This document shows, piece by piece, positions 1-5,334 of a DNA stretch of 5,334 bases. Under the pieces are notes generated by a model. That model was not told the DNA's origin and did not search any database. It saw only the letters and a list, made by a program, of their open reading frames with translations. The position numbers and the translations under genes are program-made. Every line of letters begins with the position of its first letter. Position 1 is the first letter of the stretch. Source of the stretch: Syntrophomonas sp. UBA1368 (GTDB lineage Bacteria > Bacillota > Syntrophomonadia > Syntrophomonadales > Syntrophomonadaceae); NCBI GenBank assembly GCA_002305965.1, contig DBRM01000038.1, positions 1 to 5,334 of the forward strand. Reading direction: 5' to 3'.

Positions 1-484
1 TTGACAGATTAATGACACAATTGGAAATGATCACATCGACTGCTTCATCTGCCACCGGCAGGGGCTCGATTTCCCCCAGGCGGAATTCCATATTGGTATA
101 ACCGCTTTCTTTGGCATTTTTCCGGGCAAGCCTGATCATTTCCGGCGTCATATCGACCCCTATCACATAACCGGTCTCTCCTACCTGCTGTCTGGCGAGA
201 AAACAATCAAATCCGCCGCCGCTCCCCAAATCAAGTACGATCTCACCTTCCTTGAGTGCGGCAATGGCAAGGGGATTGCCGCAGCCTAATCCCATATTTG
301 ACTCGATCGGAACACCTTGCAGGTCGCTCTCAGAATATCCGAGACTAAGTGAGGTGTCCTTAATATCGATCTGCGTACCGCTGCAGCTGCAACCGCTGCT
401 GCAGCAGCCTCCCTGTGAACTTTGCTGGGCGATTTTCGAATAATTCTCTCTGATAAAAGCTCTGATTTCTTCTTTGTCGCTCAT
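1..484 (-). CDS. arsM: ArsM arsenite S-adenosylmethionine methyltransferase (partial, N-terminal 161 residues; C-terminus beyond left edge)
   Basis: ArsM transfers methyl groups from S-adenosylmethionine to trivalent arsenic in the cytoplasm, giving methylated arsenicals. I translated the frame by hand from the ATG at 484-482, which is preceded by AGGGGG (500-495) about 10 nt upstream; it stays open to the left edge. Seen: an N-terminal Cys-rich patch (C27, C28, C32, C34), then GYSESDLQGVPIESNMGLGC (residues 49-68), the SAM-binding glycine motif LDLGSGGGFD (84-93), the acidic residue of GVDMTPEM (109-116), and SNCVINLS (154-161). In the ArsM family, cysteines equivalent to C68 and C156 are arsenic ligands; the third conserved cysteine would lie outside the window. 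It is the last visible gene of the leftward ars operon, 78 nt after the small Cys-pair gene. The family assignment is firm. Whether the enzyme stops at mono-, di- or trimethyl arsenic cannot be told. Confidence 0.95.
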   Translation of the reverse strand, partial: MSDKEEIRAFIRENYSKIAQQSSQGGCCSSGCSCSGTQIDIKDTSLSLGYSESDLQGVPIESNMGLGCGNPLAIAALKEGEIVLDLGSGGGFDCFLARQQVGETGYVIGVDMTPEMIRLARKNAKESGYTNMEFRLGEIEPLPVADEAVDVIISNCVINLS

Positions 485-562
485 AATACGTAAACCCCCT
501 GTACTTTTCTACGGCCATTGTATCGCAGTGGTTATCTGCTTTCGAAAATGCCTTGACCTGAA

Positions 563-730
563 TCAACAGCAAGAATTTCCATCCTTGTCTTTGGAATTCT
601 TGTCAGTACCCTTTTCCTTTTCATCTTCCGGAATTTCTTCCAGTTCAAAACTACAGCACGAATTCTGTTTCGGTTTCTTCAAGTCGATCAATTTAGCAAA
701 CAGCCCTTTTTTCTCATTTTCATTTCTCAT
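563..730 (-). CDS. 55-residue charged protein with two vicinal Cys pairs, function unknown
   Basis: This short ORF lies between the ArsP-like permease and arsM and is read in the same direction. Its ATG (730-728) follows AAAGGGG (746-740) at 9 nt, a good ribosome binding site; the stop is TGA at 565-563. Seen: a basic, possibly amphipathic N-terminal segment (KGLFAKLIDLKKPK, residues 8-21), a first Cys pair C25-C26, a Glu/Lys-rich linker (about 30-50), and a second Cys pair C54-C55 as the last two residues. There is no signal peptide or membrane segment. I do not recognise a named family, though I have a general memory of similar short CC-containing proteins beside ars genes. Inference: the paired thiols could bind trivalent arsenic and pass it to ArsM or a permease. 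An antisense frame across the same region (474-770, TTG start, no ribosome binding site) is less credible. Confidence concerns its being a real gene; the function is a guess. Confidence 0.75.
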   Translation of the reverse strand: MRNENEKKGLFAKLIDLKKPKQNSCCSFELEEIPEDEKEKGTDKNSKDKDGNSCC

Positions 731-769
731 CAATGATTACCCCTTTCGGTCTCTATTTCCTCTTTATTA

Positions 770-796
770 ATTATAATCTGGATCAGTAATACTGAT
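770..796 (-). promoter_or_regulatory. TATAAT box with adjacent 15-bp palindrome upstream of the small Cys-pair gene
   Basis: On the minus strand a perfect TATAAT lies at 775-770, 39 nt upstream of the small gene's ATG. Just upstream of it, at 782-796, is ATCAGTAATACTGAT, two perfect 7-bp arms around one central base. No good -35 hexamer is found 16-18 bp upstream of the box. Inference: an internal promoter or operator that lets the small gene and arsM be expressed separately from the operon. The palindrome differs from the ATATAATTATAT sites in the divergent control region, so a different regulator would be expected. It could also be chance in AT-rich DNA. Confidence 0.35.
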
Positions 797-825
797 GTTA
801 TCCGTCTGTCGTTTCCATTCTCATT

Positions 826-853
826 TTTACACTACCTCAATATTCTACGTCAA
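826..853 (-). promoter_or_regulatory. Weak candidate promoter in the gap after the ArsP-like gene
   Basis: Minus-strand TTGACG (853-848) matches the -35 consensus at five of six positions. TGTAAA (831-826), 16 bp downstream, is a four-of-six -10. It falls in the 164-nt gap between the ArsP-like gene and the small gene, which is long for this otherwise tightly packed operon. No terminator hairpin is visible in the gap, so read-through from upstream is also likely. Confidence 0.25.
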
Positions 854-894
854 TTGATCCGCCAGAAGTGACTTTTATACTGTAATTGACATAA

Positions 895-1782
895 TTATAT
901 AAGATTAAAGAGATAGCCGCCGATCACTGCCGTGAGGAAAATAACAAATACGATCGCTGCGACCAATTTGGTTTTGAAGATGCCCGCCAGCATGCTCATT
1001 TCAGGAATGGCCATTCCAGCCCCGCCTATTATCAATGCGATTACCGCCCCCACATTCATTCCCTTCTGCATTAATGATAAACCGATCGGTATGGCTGTTT
1101 CAGCCCGGATATAAAGGGGAATGCCGATTATGGCTGCAATTGGGATGGCAAATGGGTTCTCGGGACCGGCATAACGCAACACCAGATCCTGGGGCAGATA
1201 TCCATAAATGACCGCTCCGATGCCGACACCAATCAGTAAATAACCTAAAATACCGTAGAAATCTCCCCAAGCTTTCAGAAGTGCTTTTTTTAATTTATCC
1301 TTAAATGCTTGCGGAATTTCATCAACTTCAAGATTGCCACCTTTGATCCGCACTCTTTTGACCAGTTTTTCTCCGCCGGTTTTTTCCAGGATGATCCCAA
1401 AGATAATGGCTGCTGCAAAAACCACAATAAAATAAGTAACGGCTGTTTTTAATCCCATTAATGCCAGCAACATGGCTAATATAATTGGATTGAGCAAGGG
1501 GGATGCGATTACAAATGACATTACCGCTCCAAAAGGGATCCCCATTTCAAGAAAACCAAGTGTCATCGGTATCGTAGAGCAGGCACAAAAAGGCGTCAAG
1601 GCCCCAAATAAAGCGCCGATAAAATTACCGAAAATGCCTTTGCTGGACATCCAGTCTTTGATTTTCTCCTGGGGCAGATACATAAGCAATAACGCTACCA
1701 GGGCGCTGATTCCAATAAATAATACCGTCAGCTCCGCAGTTATTAGCAGAAAATATTTAACGGTTTCGATAAAATTGTTCAC
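895..1782 (-). CDS. arsP: ArsP_1-family membrane permease (likely organoarsenical efflux)
   Basis: This 295-residue polytopic inner-membrane protein belongs to the ArsP_1 (formerly DUF318) permease family; characterised members export trivalent organoarsenicals. Seen: hydrophobic segments at about residues 10-36, 53-75, 82-109, 113-132, 178-197, 211-228, 244-268 and 272-293; the family signature TPFCACSTIP (63-72) with C66 and C68; SFVIASPLLNP (89-99); a basic cytoplasmic loop at about 138-172; and GIPLYIRAETAIPIG (220-234) in the second half, a near repeat of the first-half fold. The start is GTG (1782-1780), with AGGGGG at 1794-1789, 6 nt upstream. It lies 40 nt after arsC. Sharing an operon with arsM makes export of the methylated trivalent product a natural role, but that is inference; some family members have no known substrate. 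Confidence 0.85.
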   Translation of the reverse strand: MNNFIETVKYFLLITAELTVLFIGISALVALLLMYLPQEKIKDWMSSKGIFGNFIGALFGALTPFCACSTIPMTLGFLEMGIPFGAVMSFVIASPLLNPIILAMLLALMGLKTAVTYFIVVFAAAIIFGIILEKTGGEKLVKRVRIKGGNLEVDEIPQAFKDKLKKALLKAWGDFYGILGYLLIGVGIGAVIYGYLPQDLVLRYAGPENPFAIPIAAIIGIPLYIRAETAIPIGLSLMQKGMNVGAVIALIIGGAGMAIPEMSMLAGIFKTKLVAAIVFVIFLTAVIGGYLFNLI

Positions 1783-1822
1783 CTTTCTCCCCCTCTCAAT
1801 TAAAAGGCATCAAATGCTCAAT

Positions 1823-2245
1823 TTATATTAGATCTGTCGTCACCGCTGCTTCGATCCAAGTTTTGATCTCATCCCGAACCTTCTCGAATACCGCCAGTTT
1901 TTCTGCATCGTTTCCATTAGTAACGGCGGGATCCGTAAACCCTTTATGGAGCAATACCCTGGCACTGGGAAAATAAGGGCAATTTTCCTTGGCACTGTCA
2001 CAGACGGTAACTGCATAATCGATATCCATTTCCACGAATTCATCAATGCTTTTGGAGCGGTGGCTGCTGATGTCGATCCCTGCCTTTTTCATGGCTTCAA
2101 TGGCAAACGGATTGACCCGGAAAGGATTGGTGCCGGCACTGAATACTTCATAGCGATCCCCATATAGTGAACGAAGGAGCCCTTCCGCCATTTGGGAGCG
2201 GGCGGAGTTCTGGGTGCAGATAAACAATACTTTTTTCTTATCCAT
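1823..2245 (-). CDS. arsC: Arsenate reductase ArsC, thioredoxin-coupled low-molecular-weight phosphatase type
   Basis: This 140-residue cytoplasmic enzyme reduces arsenate to arsenite, using a cysteine relay recycled by thioredoxin. Seen: the beta strand KVLFIC leading into the P-loop CTQNSARSQ (C10-x5-R16-S17), the catalytic site of this fold; C82 and C89 in VTVCDSAKENCP, the two resolving cysteines that pass the disulfide outward; and FTDPA (D105-P106), the general-acid Asp-Pro loop. The length is normal for the family and all three redox cysteines are present, so it looks functional. The ATG at 2245-2243 has GAGGGG (2258-2253) 7 nt upstream. It sits 58 nt after the ACR3 gene and 40 nt before the ArsP-like gene. 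It supplies arsenite to ACR3 and to ArsM. The small CxxC protein of the divergent operon is not an obvious reductant for it, though this cannot be excluded. Confidence 0.96.
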   Translation of the reverse strand: MDKKKVLFICTQNSARSQMAEGLLRSLYGDRYEVFSAGTNPFRVNPFAIEAMKKAGIDISSHRSKSIDEFVEMDIDYAVTVCDSAKENCPYFPSARVLLHKGFTDPAVTNGNDAEKLAVFEKVRDEIKTWIEAAVTTDLI

Positions 2246-2303
2246 ATTAAATCCCCTCTTTAATGGAAAATAATACTGTCAGATAAGCTTTAGCCATAAA
2301 TCT

Positions 2304-3365
2304 TTAAGCAACTGCCCTTGTCTTCATAAAATACTTCTTCTTCCAATACAGAGCTACATTGACCAGTCCGATCATTACCGGCACCTCAATTAACGGCCCT
2401 ACTACCGCAGCAAAAGCCTGCCCGGAATGAATGCCAAATACCGCCACGGCTACCGCAATTGCCAGTTCAAAGTTGTTGCTGGCGGCAGTAAAGGACAGCG
2501 AGGTGGTCTGTTCGTAATTGACGCCGATCTTCATGGAGAAAAAGAAGGACACGCCAAACATCACCACAAAATAGATCAACAAAGGAACAGCGATCCTGAC
2601 TACATCTAAAGGCAACGTTAAAATATACTCGCCTTTGAGCGCAAACATAATCACTATGGTGAAAAGCAAAGCATAAAGTGCAATGGGGCCGGATTTGGGA
2701 ACGAATTTCCGGTCATACCAATCTGCGCCTTTGGCCGGTCTTAAAAAATAGCGGGTCAGGAAACCGGCAGCAAAAGGGATCCCCAGATAAATAGCAACAC
2801 TTTTCGCCACTTCCCCCATCGATACTTTTACTTCCATGGAGTCCAGGCCCAGCCAGCCAGGCAGAACAGTGATAAAAACATAGGCGTAGATGGAATAAAA
2901 GACCACCTGAAAAATCGAGTTAAAGGCAACTAAGGCCGCAGCATATTCATTATCACCGTCAGCCAGGGTGTTCCAGACAATGACCATGGCAATACAGCGA
3001 GCCAGACCGATCAATATGATCCCCGCCATATACTCGGGATAATTGCGAAGGAAAATGATCGCTAGTAAAAACATAAGCACAGGGCCAATGATCCAGTTCT
3101 GCAGCAAGGATAATCCCAGAACTTTTCGATTCCTGAAAACTTTACCCAGTTCCTCATATTTGACCCGGGCCAGGGGCGGATACATCATAACGATGAGACC
3201 GATGGCGATCGGAATTGAAGTGGTACCTACGGACAATCGGTTTAAAAACCCAGCGAAATTAGGCACCACATAGCCAAGGCCAACACCTAAGAACATGGCT
3301 AAAAAAATCCATAGCGTCAAATATCTGTCCAGAAAAGAAAGTCTTGATGTGAGTGATGTTTCCAA
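2304..3365 (-). CDS. acr3: ACR3-family arsenite efflux permease
   Basis: This is an inner-membrane arsenite exporter of the ACR3 (bile/arsenite/riboflavin transporter) group, with about ten hydrophobic segments. I chose the TTG at 3365-3363 as start, giving 353 residues, because GAGGGAG (3378-3372) lies 6 nt before it and the N-terminus (ETSLTSRLSFLDRYLTLW) then fits the usual ACR3 beginning. An in-frame TTG at 3398 would add 11 residues but has no ribosome binding site. Seen: GLARCIAMVIVWN with the essential cysteine C124; the NNFELAIAVAVAVFG segment (residues 297-311); and GPLIEVPVMI with E327. Both positions match the Cys and Glu shown to be required in Corynebacterium and Alkaliphilus Acr3. 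It is the first gene of the leftward operon, exporting the arsenite made by ArsC. No arsA is present, so export is presumably driven by the proton gradient. Confidence 0.95.
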   Translation of the reverse strand: METSLTSRLSFLDRYLTLWIFLAMFLGVGLGYVVPNFAGFLNRLSVGTTSIPIAIGLIVMMYPPLARVKYEELGKVFRNRKVLGLSLLQNWIIGPVLMFLLAIIFLRNYPEYMAGIILIGLARCIAMVIVWNTLADGDNEYAAALVAFNSIFQVVFYSIYAYVFITVLPGWLGLDSMEVKVSMGEVAKSVAIYLGIPFAAGFLTRYFLRPAKGADWYDRKFVPKSGPIALYALLFTIVIMFALKGEYILTLPLDVVRIAVPLLIYFVVMFGVSFFFSMKIGVNYEQTTSLSFTAASNNFELAIAVAVAVFGIHSGQAFAAVVGPLIEVPVMIGLVNVALYWKKKYFMKTRAVA

Positions 3366-3413
3366 TGCTAACTCCCTCTTTCTTTTAACGAATTGCAAGA
3401 CTCTTGATCAAGC

Positions 3414-3444
3414 ATAATAATATAATTATATGTTTATTATATTG
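3414..3444 (-). promoter_or_regulatory. acr3 operon -10 box and overlapping palindromic operator candidate
   Basis: Read on the minus strand, a perfect TATAAT lies at 3441-3436. It is followed by the 12-bp perfect palindrome ATATAATTATAT (3431-3420), which extends with two mismatched pairs to 3414-3437. The predicted transcription start, near 3429, falls inside the palindrome, a standard place for repressor binding, and leaves a leader of about 64 nt. A good -35 at 17 bp is lacking; TTGCAA (3469-3464) is 22 bp away. The same module recurs at 3554-3578 in the opposite orientation. ArsR-family regulators often use AT-rich inverted repeats, so that family is the likely binder (inference). Confidence 0.6.
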
Positions 3445-3533
3445 TTACTTGTTCGTTTAATTTTTGCAAGAAAAAACAATTTATCCATCATCGTCTTTTA
3501 ATGACGTTGGAGTCCGCCCAAAGAAAAATACCG

Positions 3534-3582
3534 TTGACATACAAGCACGCTTCCAATAATATAAGCATATAATTATATACTT
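3534..3582 (+). promoter_or_regulatory. Promoter and palindromic operator candidate of the rightward operon
   Basis: A perfect -35 TTGACA lies at 3534-3539. TAATAT (3557-3562, four of six) follows after exactly 17 bp as the -10. The 20-bp near-palindrome AAGCATATAATTATATACTT (3563-3582, one mismatched pair) begins right after it and would cover the transcription start near 3569. A leader of about 75 nt then leads to the CxxC protein gene. Positions 3554-3578 match the acr3 promoter module (3444-3420) at 22 of 25 bases, so the two operons are probably controlled by the same repressor. Confidence 0.65.
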
Positions 3583-3644
3583 TTGTTACAGCTGTTAAGA
3601 AACAAACATAATAAATATTGCAGATAATGAATGGAGGTAAACGT

Positions 3645-3887
3645 ATGAAAATCGAAGTATTAGGTACTGGTTGTTCAAGATGTAAACAATTGGAGAAAGA
3701 TGTTTATAACGCACTGGCGGAACTGGACATCGCTGCAGAGGTTGAAAAAGTGGAAGATATCAAGACCATTATGGGCTATAAAGTGATGGCAACGCCGGCT
3801 CTGGTCATTGACGGAAAAGTGAAAGTCTCCGGCAGGCTGCCCCGCAAAGAGGAATTGCATAAATTATTGAAATCTGCCGGTGAATAA
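3645..3887 (+). CDS. Small thioredoxin-fold protein with CxxC motif (redox-active disulfide protein 2 type)
   Basis: This 80-residue cytoplasmic protein has a thioredoxin/glutaredoxin-like fold. Seen: a first strand KIEVLG, then GTGCSRCKQ with the redox pair C10-x-x-C13; a helix at about 14-28; a strand around AEVEKV (31-36); MATPALVIDGKV (48-59), where P51 is the expected cis-proline facing the CxxC; and SGRLPRKEELHKLL, the closing helix. The pattern and length fit the Thioredoxin_3 / small redox-active disulfide protein 2 group. I start it at ATG 3645, preceded by GGAGG (3633-3637) at 7 nt; an in-frame upstream start at 3618 lacks such a site. It is 64 nt before a permease gene, and this pairing with ArsP_1-type permeases is a recurrent one. 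Inference: it reduces, or delivers metal(loid) to, that permease's cysteines, or reduces an arsenical. Its substrate is unknown. Confidence 0.9.
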   Translation: MKIEVLGTGCSRCKQLEKDVYNALAELDIAAEVEKVEDIKTIMGYKVMATPALVIDGKVKVSGRLPRKEELHKLLKSAGE

Positions 3888-3888
3888 T

Positions 3889-3907
3889 AACCACTGAGAT
3901 AGTGGTT
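3889..3907 (+). other. Intercistronic hairpin between the CxxC protein gene and the permease gene
   Basis: AACCACT (3889-3895) pairs perfectly with AGTGGTT (3901-3907) across a 5-nt loop, starting just after the TAA stop. No T-run follows, so this is not a convincing terminator. It may protect or separate the upstream message and set different expression of the two genes. It could also be incidental. Confidence 0.4.
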
Positions 3908-3951
3908 GGATTAGTTATCGCATCATATAAAAAACACGAGGAGCGCTGGCA

Positions 3952-4956
3952 ATGATCATTTTCGAGTGGCTGAACAATCAATTGCTTAAAATGGAGTGGC
4001 TTTCCAATGCCGTTAGGCTGCTGGTGGAAAACGGGTTTAATTTGGACATGAGTACCCGCCTGGGGGGCAGTATCCATTTCTTTATCTATGATGTGATCAA
4101 AATATTCATTTTACTGTCTGTTTTGATCTTTACCATTTCATACATCCAGAGTTATTTCCCGCCGGAGCGGACCCGGTCCATCATCGGCAGATATAAAGGG
4201 GTGTGGGCCAATACCTTAGGCGCCTTGTTCGGCACCATAACACCCTTTTGTTCCTGCTCCTCGATCCCTTTATTTATCGGATTCACCAGTGCGGGGCTTC
4301 CACTGGGCGTTACTTTTTCCTTTTTAATTTCTTCTCCCCTGGTGGACCTGGCTTCGGTGATCCTGCTGGCCAGTATTTTCAATTGGAAAATCGCCATCGC
4401 TTATGTTATCGCCGGATTGATCCTGGCAGTTATTGCAGGGACCATCATCAGCAAATCAAATCTGGAAGGCTATGTAGAATCCTTTGTATATGGGGATCAG
4501 AATCTGGAATATGAGCCTGAATCGTTAAGCCCCCGAGACAGAGCTGCTTATGGCAAGGCGCAGGTCATAGACATCGTTGGACGGGTCTGGTTGTATATAT
4601 TGATCGGGGTCGGCATCGGAGCAGCTATTCATAACTGGATCCCGCAAAATATTATTTCTGCCGTACTCGGTCAGGACAAATGGTATTCCGTGTTAGTGGC
4701 AACTATTGTAGGAATACCAATGTATGCAGATATATTCGGCACCCTGCCCATTGCTGAAGCGCTGGTATTAAGAGGCGTCGGCATCGGTACGGTCTTAGCC
4801 TTTATGATGGGTGTGACGGCATTATCACTCCCCTCCCTGATCATGTTGTCACAGGTGATCAAGCCCCGGCTGCTGACTATTTTCTTTAGTCTGGTGGCCG
4901 TAGGCATCGTTATTATTGGCTATACTTTCAATGCCCTAGGCCATTTCTTCCTCTAA
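3952..4956 (+). CDS. Second ArsP_1-family membrane permease, paired with a CxxC protein
   Basis: This 334-residue inner-membrane permease is of the same family as the protein at 895-1782 but clearly diverged from it. Seen: an N-terminal extension of roughly 35-40 residues relative to the other copy; hydrophobic segments at about 48-68, 87-110, 116-142, 146-167, 208-228, 246-264, 277-300 and 308-329; the signature TPFCSCSSIP (97-106) with C100 and C102; SFLISSPLVD (123-132); an acidic loop at about 171-200; and GIPMYADIFGTLPIAEA (254-270). The ATG has GAGGAG (3938-3943) 8 nt upstream. It differs from the first copy at substrate-facing candidates (CSC for CAC, YADIFGT for YIRAETA), which suggests another substrate or partner. 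Its operon partner is the CxxC protein. Export of an arsenical is plausible from context, but the substrate is not shown by the sequence. Confidence 0.88.
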   Translation: MIIFEWLNNQLLKMEWLSNAVRLLVENGFNLDMSTRLGGSIHFFIYDVIKIFILLSVLIFTISYIQSYFPPERTRSIIGRYKGVWANTLGALFGTITPFCSCSSIPLFIGFTSAGLPLGVTFSFLISSPLVDLASVILLASIFNWKIAIAYVIAGLILAVIAGTIISKSNLEGYVESFVYGDQNLEYEPESLSPRDRAAYGKAQVIDIVGRVWLYILIGVGIGAAIHNWIPQNIISAVLGQDKWYSVLVATIVGIPMYADIFGTLPIAEALVLRGVGIGTVLAFMMGVTALSLPSLIMLSQVIKPRLLTIFFSLVAVGIVIIGYTFNALGHFFL

Positions 4957-4984
4957 GCCAGCAGCAATCATATATTGCACAGAT

Positions 4985-5012
4985 AAGCTGCTGATTTTAC
5001 CATCAGCAGCTT
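4985..5012 (+). terminator. Hairpin terminator candidate after the second permease
   Basis: A perfect 11-bp stem (4985-4995 with 5002-5012) closes a 6-nt loop, 28 nt after the permease stop. The T-tract on the right is poor (TAAATACATGTTTTCT), and the left side is no better for the convergent gene, so its strength as a Rho-independent terminator is uncertain. It sits between two convergent genes, where a terminator acting both ways is expected. The left arm can also pair with an upstream CAGCAGC (4959-4965). Confidence 0.55.
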
Positions 5013-5055
5013 TAAATACATGTTTTCTATTGATTATAAGTCAATTTTCTTTTGG

Positions 5056-5334
5056 CTATTTCATTAAAAGAATGCGGGCGCCAACTGCCAGTAAAACAAT
5101 ACCTAAGATATCCAGGTACTGAAAGCCGATCTTTTTCATGCCGAATATCCCCAGACAATCGATCAGAACGGCGGTAGAGATCTGGGCTACGATGATGGCT
5201 GTGGTGGCATTTCCCACGCCGATCAGCGGGATCACTTTTACCACCGCATAAATAATGACCACATTTAGTACTCCGCCTAAAAGTGCATAATATGGGGCAC
5301 TGCCGATCTTTCCAAAACTGCCGAAGCCGCAGCC
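5056..5334 (-). CDS. YdcZ-type DMT-superfamily membrane protein (partial, C-terminal 92 residues)
   Basis: The frame is open from the right edge to TAG (5058-5056), giving 92 residues of the C-terminus; the start lies outside the window. Seen: GFGSFGKIGSAPYYALLGGV at the start of the visible part; a hydrophobic stretch through NVVIIYAVVKVIPLIGVG; ATTAIIVAQISTAVLIDCLG followed by FGMKKIGFQ; and a last membrane helix LDILGIVLLAVGARILLMK. The order 'gly-rich loop, helix, IVAQ-helix ending in LIDxxGxFG, helix' is typical of the DMT_YdcZ (DUF606) family, small inner-membrane proteins of unknown or poorly known substrate. A GTG near 5262 could be taken for a start, but the frame continues upstream with family-like sequence, so it is internal. 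It converges on the arsenic operon and is probably unrelated. Confidence 0.8.
   Translation of the reverse strand, partial: GCGFGSFGKIGSAPYYALLGGVLNVVIIYAVVKVIPLIGVGNATTAIIVAQISTAVLIDCLGIFGMKKIGFQYLDILGIVLLAVGARILLMK

Noticed and set aside
360..572. 70-residue minus-strand frame overlapping the arsM start
   Set aside because: It runs out of frame through the first 125 bases of arsM, whose own frame matches the ArsM family strongly.
474..770. 98-residue plus-strand frame
   Set aside because: It starts at TTG without a ribosome binding site, lies antisense to the small Cys-pair gene and the arsM start, and shows no recognisable family pattern.
887..906. ATAATTATAT at 891-900, like the operators in the divergent region
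   Set aside because: Only 10 bases are shared, the palindrome is shorter, it overlaps the stop codon of the ArsP-like gene and no promoter surrounds it, so chance in AT-rich DNA is likely.
1472..1831. 119-residue plus-strand frame opposite the ArsP-like gene
   Set aside because: It is a mirror frame of a well-supported membrane protein gene, with no ribosome binding site or family pattern of its own.
3481..3505. Possible hairpin CGTC/GACG in the divergent control region
   Set aside because: Only a 4-bp stem with a long loop; nothing follows that would support a riboswitch or attenuator.
3618..3644. Upstream in-frame start for the CxxC protein, adding nine residues
   Set aside because: GGAGG at 3633-3637 is placed for the ATG at 3645 and would lie inside the extended frame; the extra residues do not belong to the fold.
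1..5334. CRISPR array, tRNA, rRNA, insertion sequence or attachment site
   Set aside because: No spaced direct repeats, tRNA-like cloverleaf, rRNA sequence, transposase frame or terminal inverted repeats were seen on either strand.

Overview
The window is an arsenic-resistance locus made of two divergent transcription units. It most likely comes from a Firmicute of clostridial type. The grounds are strong GA-rich ribosome binding sites before nearly every gene, non-ATG starts (TTG, GTG), AT-rich intergenic DNA with moderate-GC genes, and the protein families present. The exact organism cannot be named from the sequence.

Leftward (minus-strand) operon, in transcription order: an ACR3-type arsenite efflux permease (TTG start at 3365), a thioredoxin-type arsenate reductase ArsC, an ArsP_1-family permease (GTG start), a 55-residue protein with two vicinal cysteine pairs at 730-563, and the N-terminal 161 residues of an ArsM arsenite methyltransferase cut by the left edge. 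Together they suggest two detoxification routes. In one, arsenate is reduced by ArsC and the arsenite exported by ACR3. In the other, arsenite is methylated by ArsM and trivalent methylated product is possibly exported by the ArsP-like permease.

Rightward operon: an 80-residue thioredoxin-fold CxxC protein (3645-3887) and a second, diverged ArsP_1-family permease (3952-4956). A perfect 11-bp stem hairpin follows at 4985-5012. A convergent gene at the right edge, the C-terminal part of a YdcZ-type (DMT superfamily) membrane protein, looks unrelated to arsenic.

The divergent control region (3366-3644) holds two copies of one 25-nt module, 22 of 25 positions identical. Each copy is oriented toward its own gene and contains a -10 box followed by the palindrome ATATAATTATAT. 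This suggests that one repressor, probably of the ArsR family, controls both operons. No regulator gene lies inside the window. The least described items are the small Cys-pair protein, the duplicated promoter/operator module, and a separate 15-bp palindrome next to a TATAAT box before the small gene.
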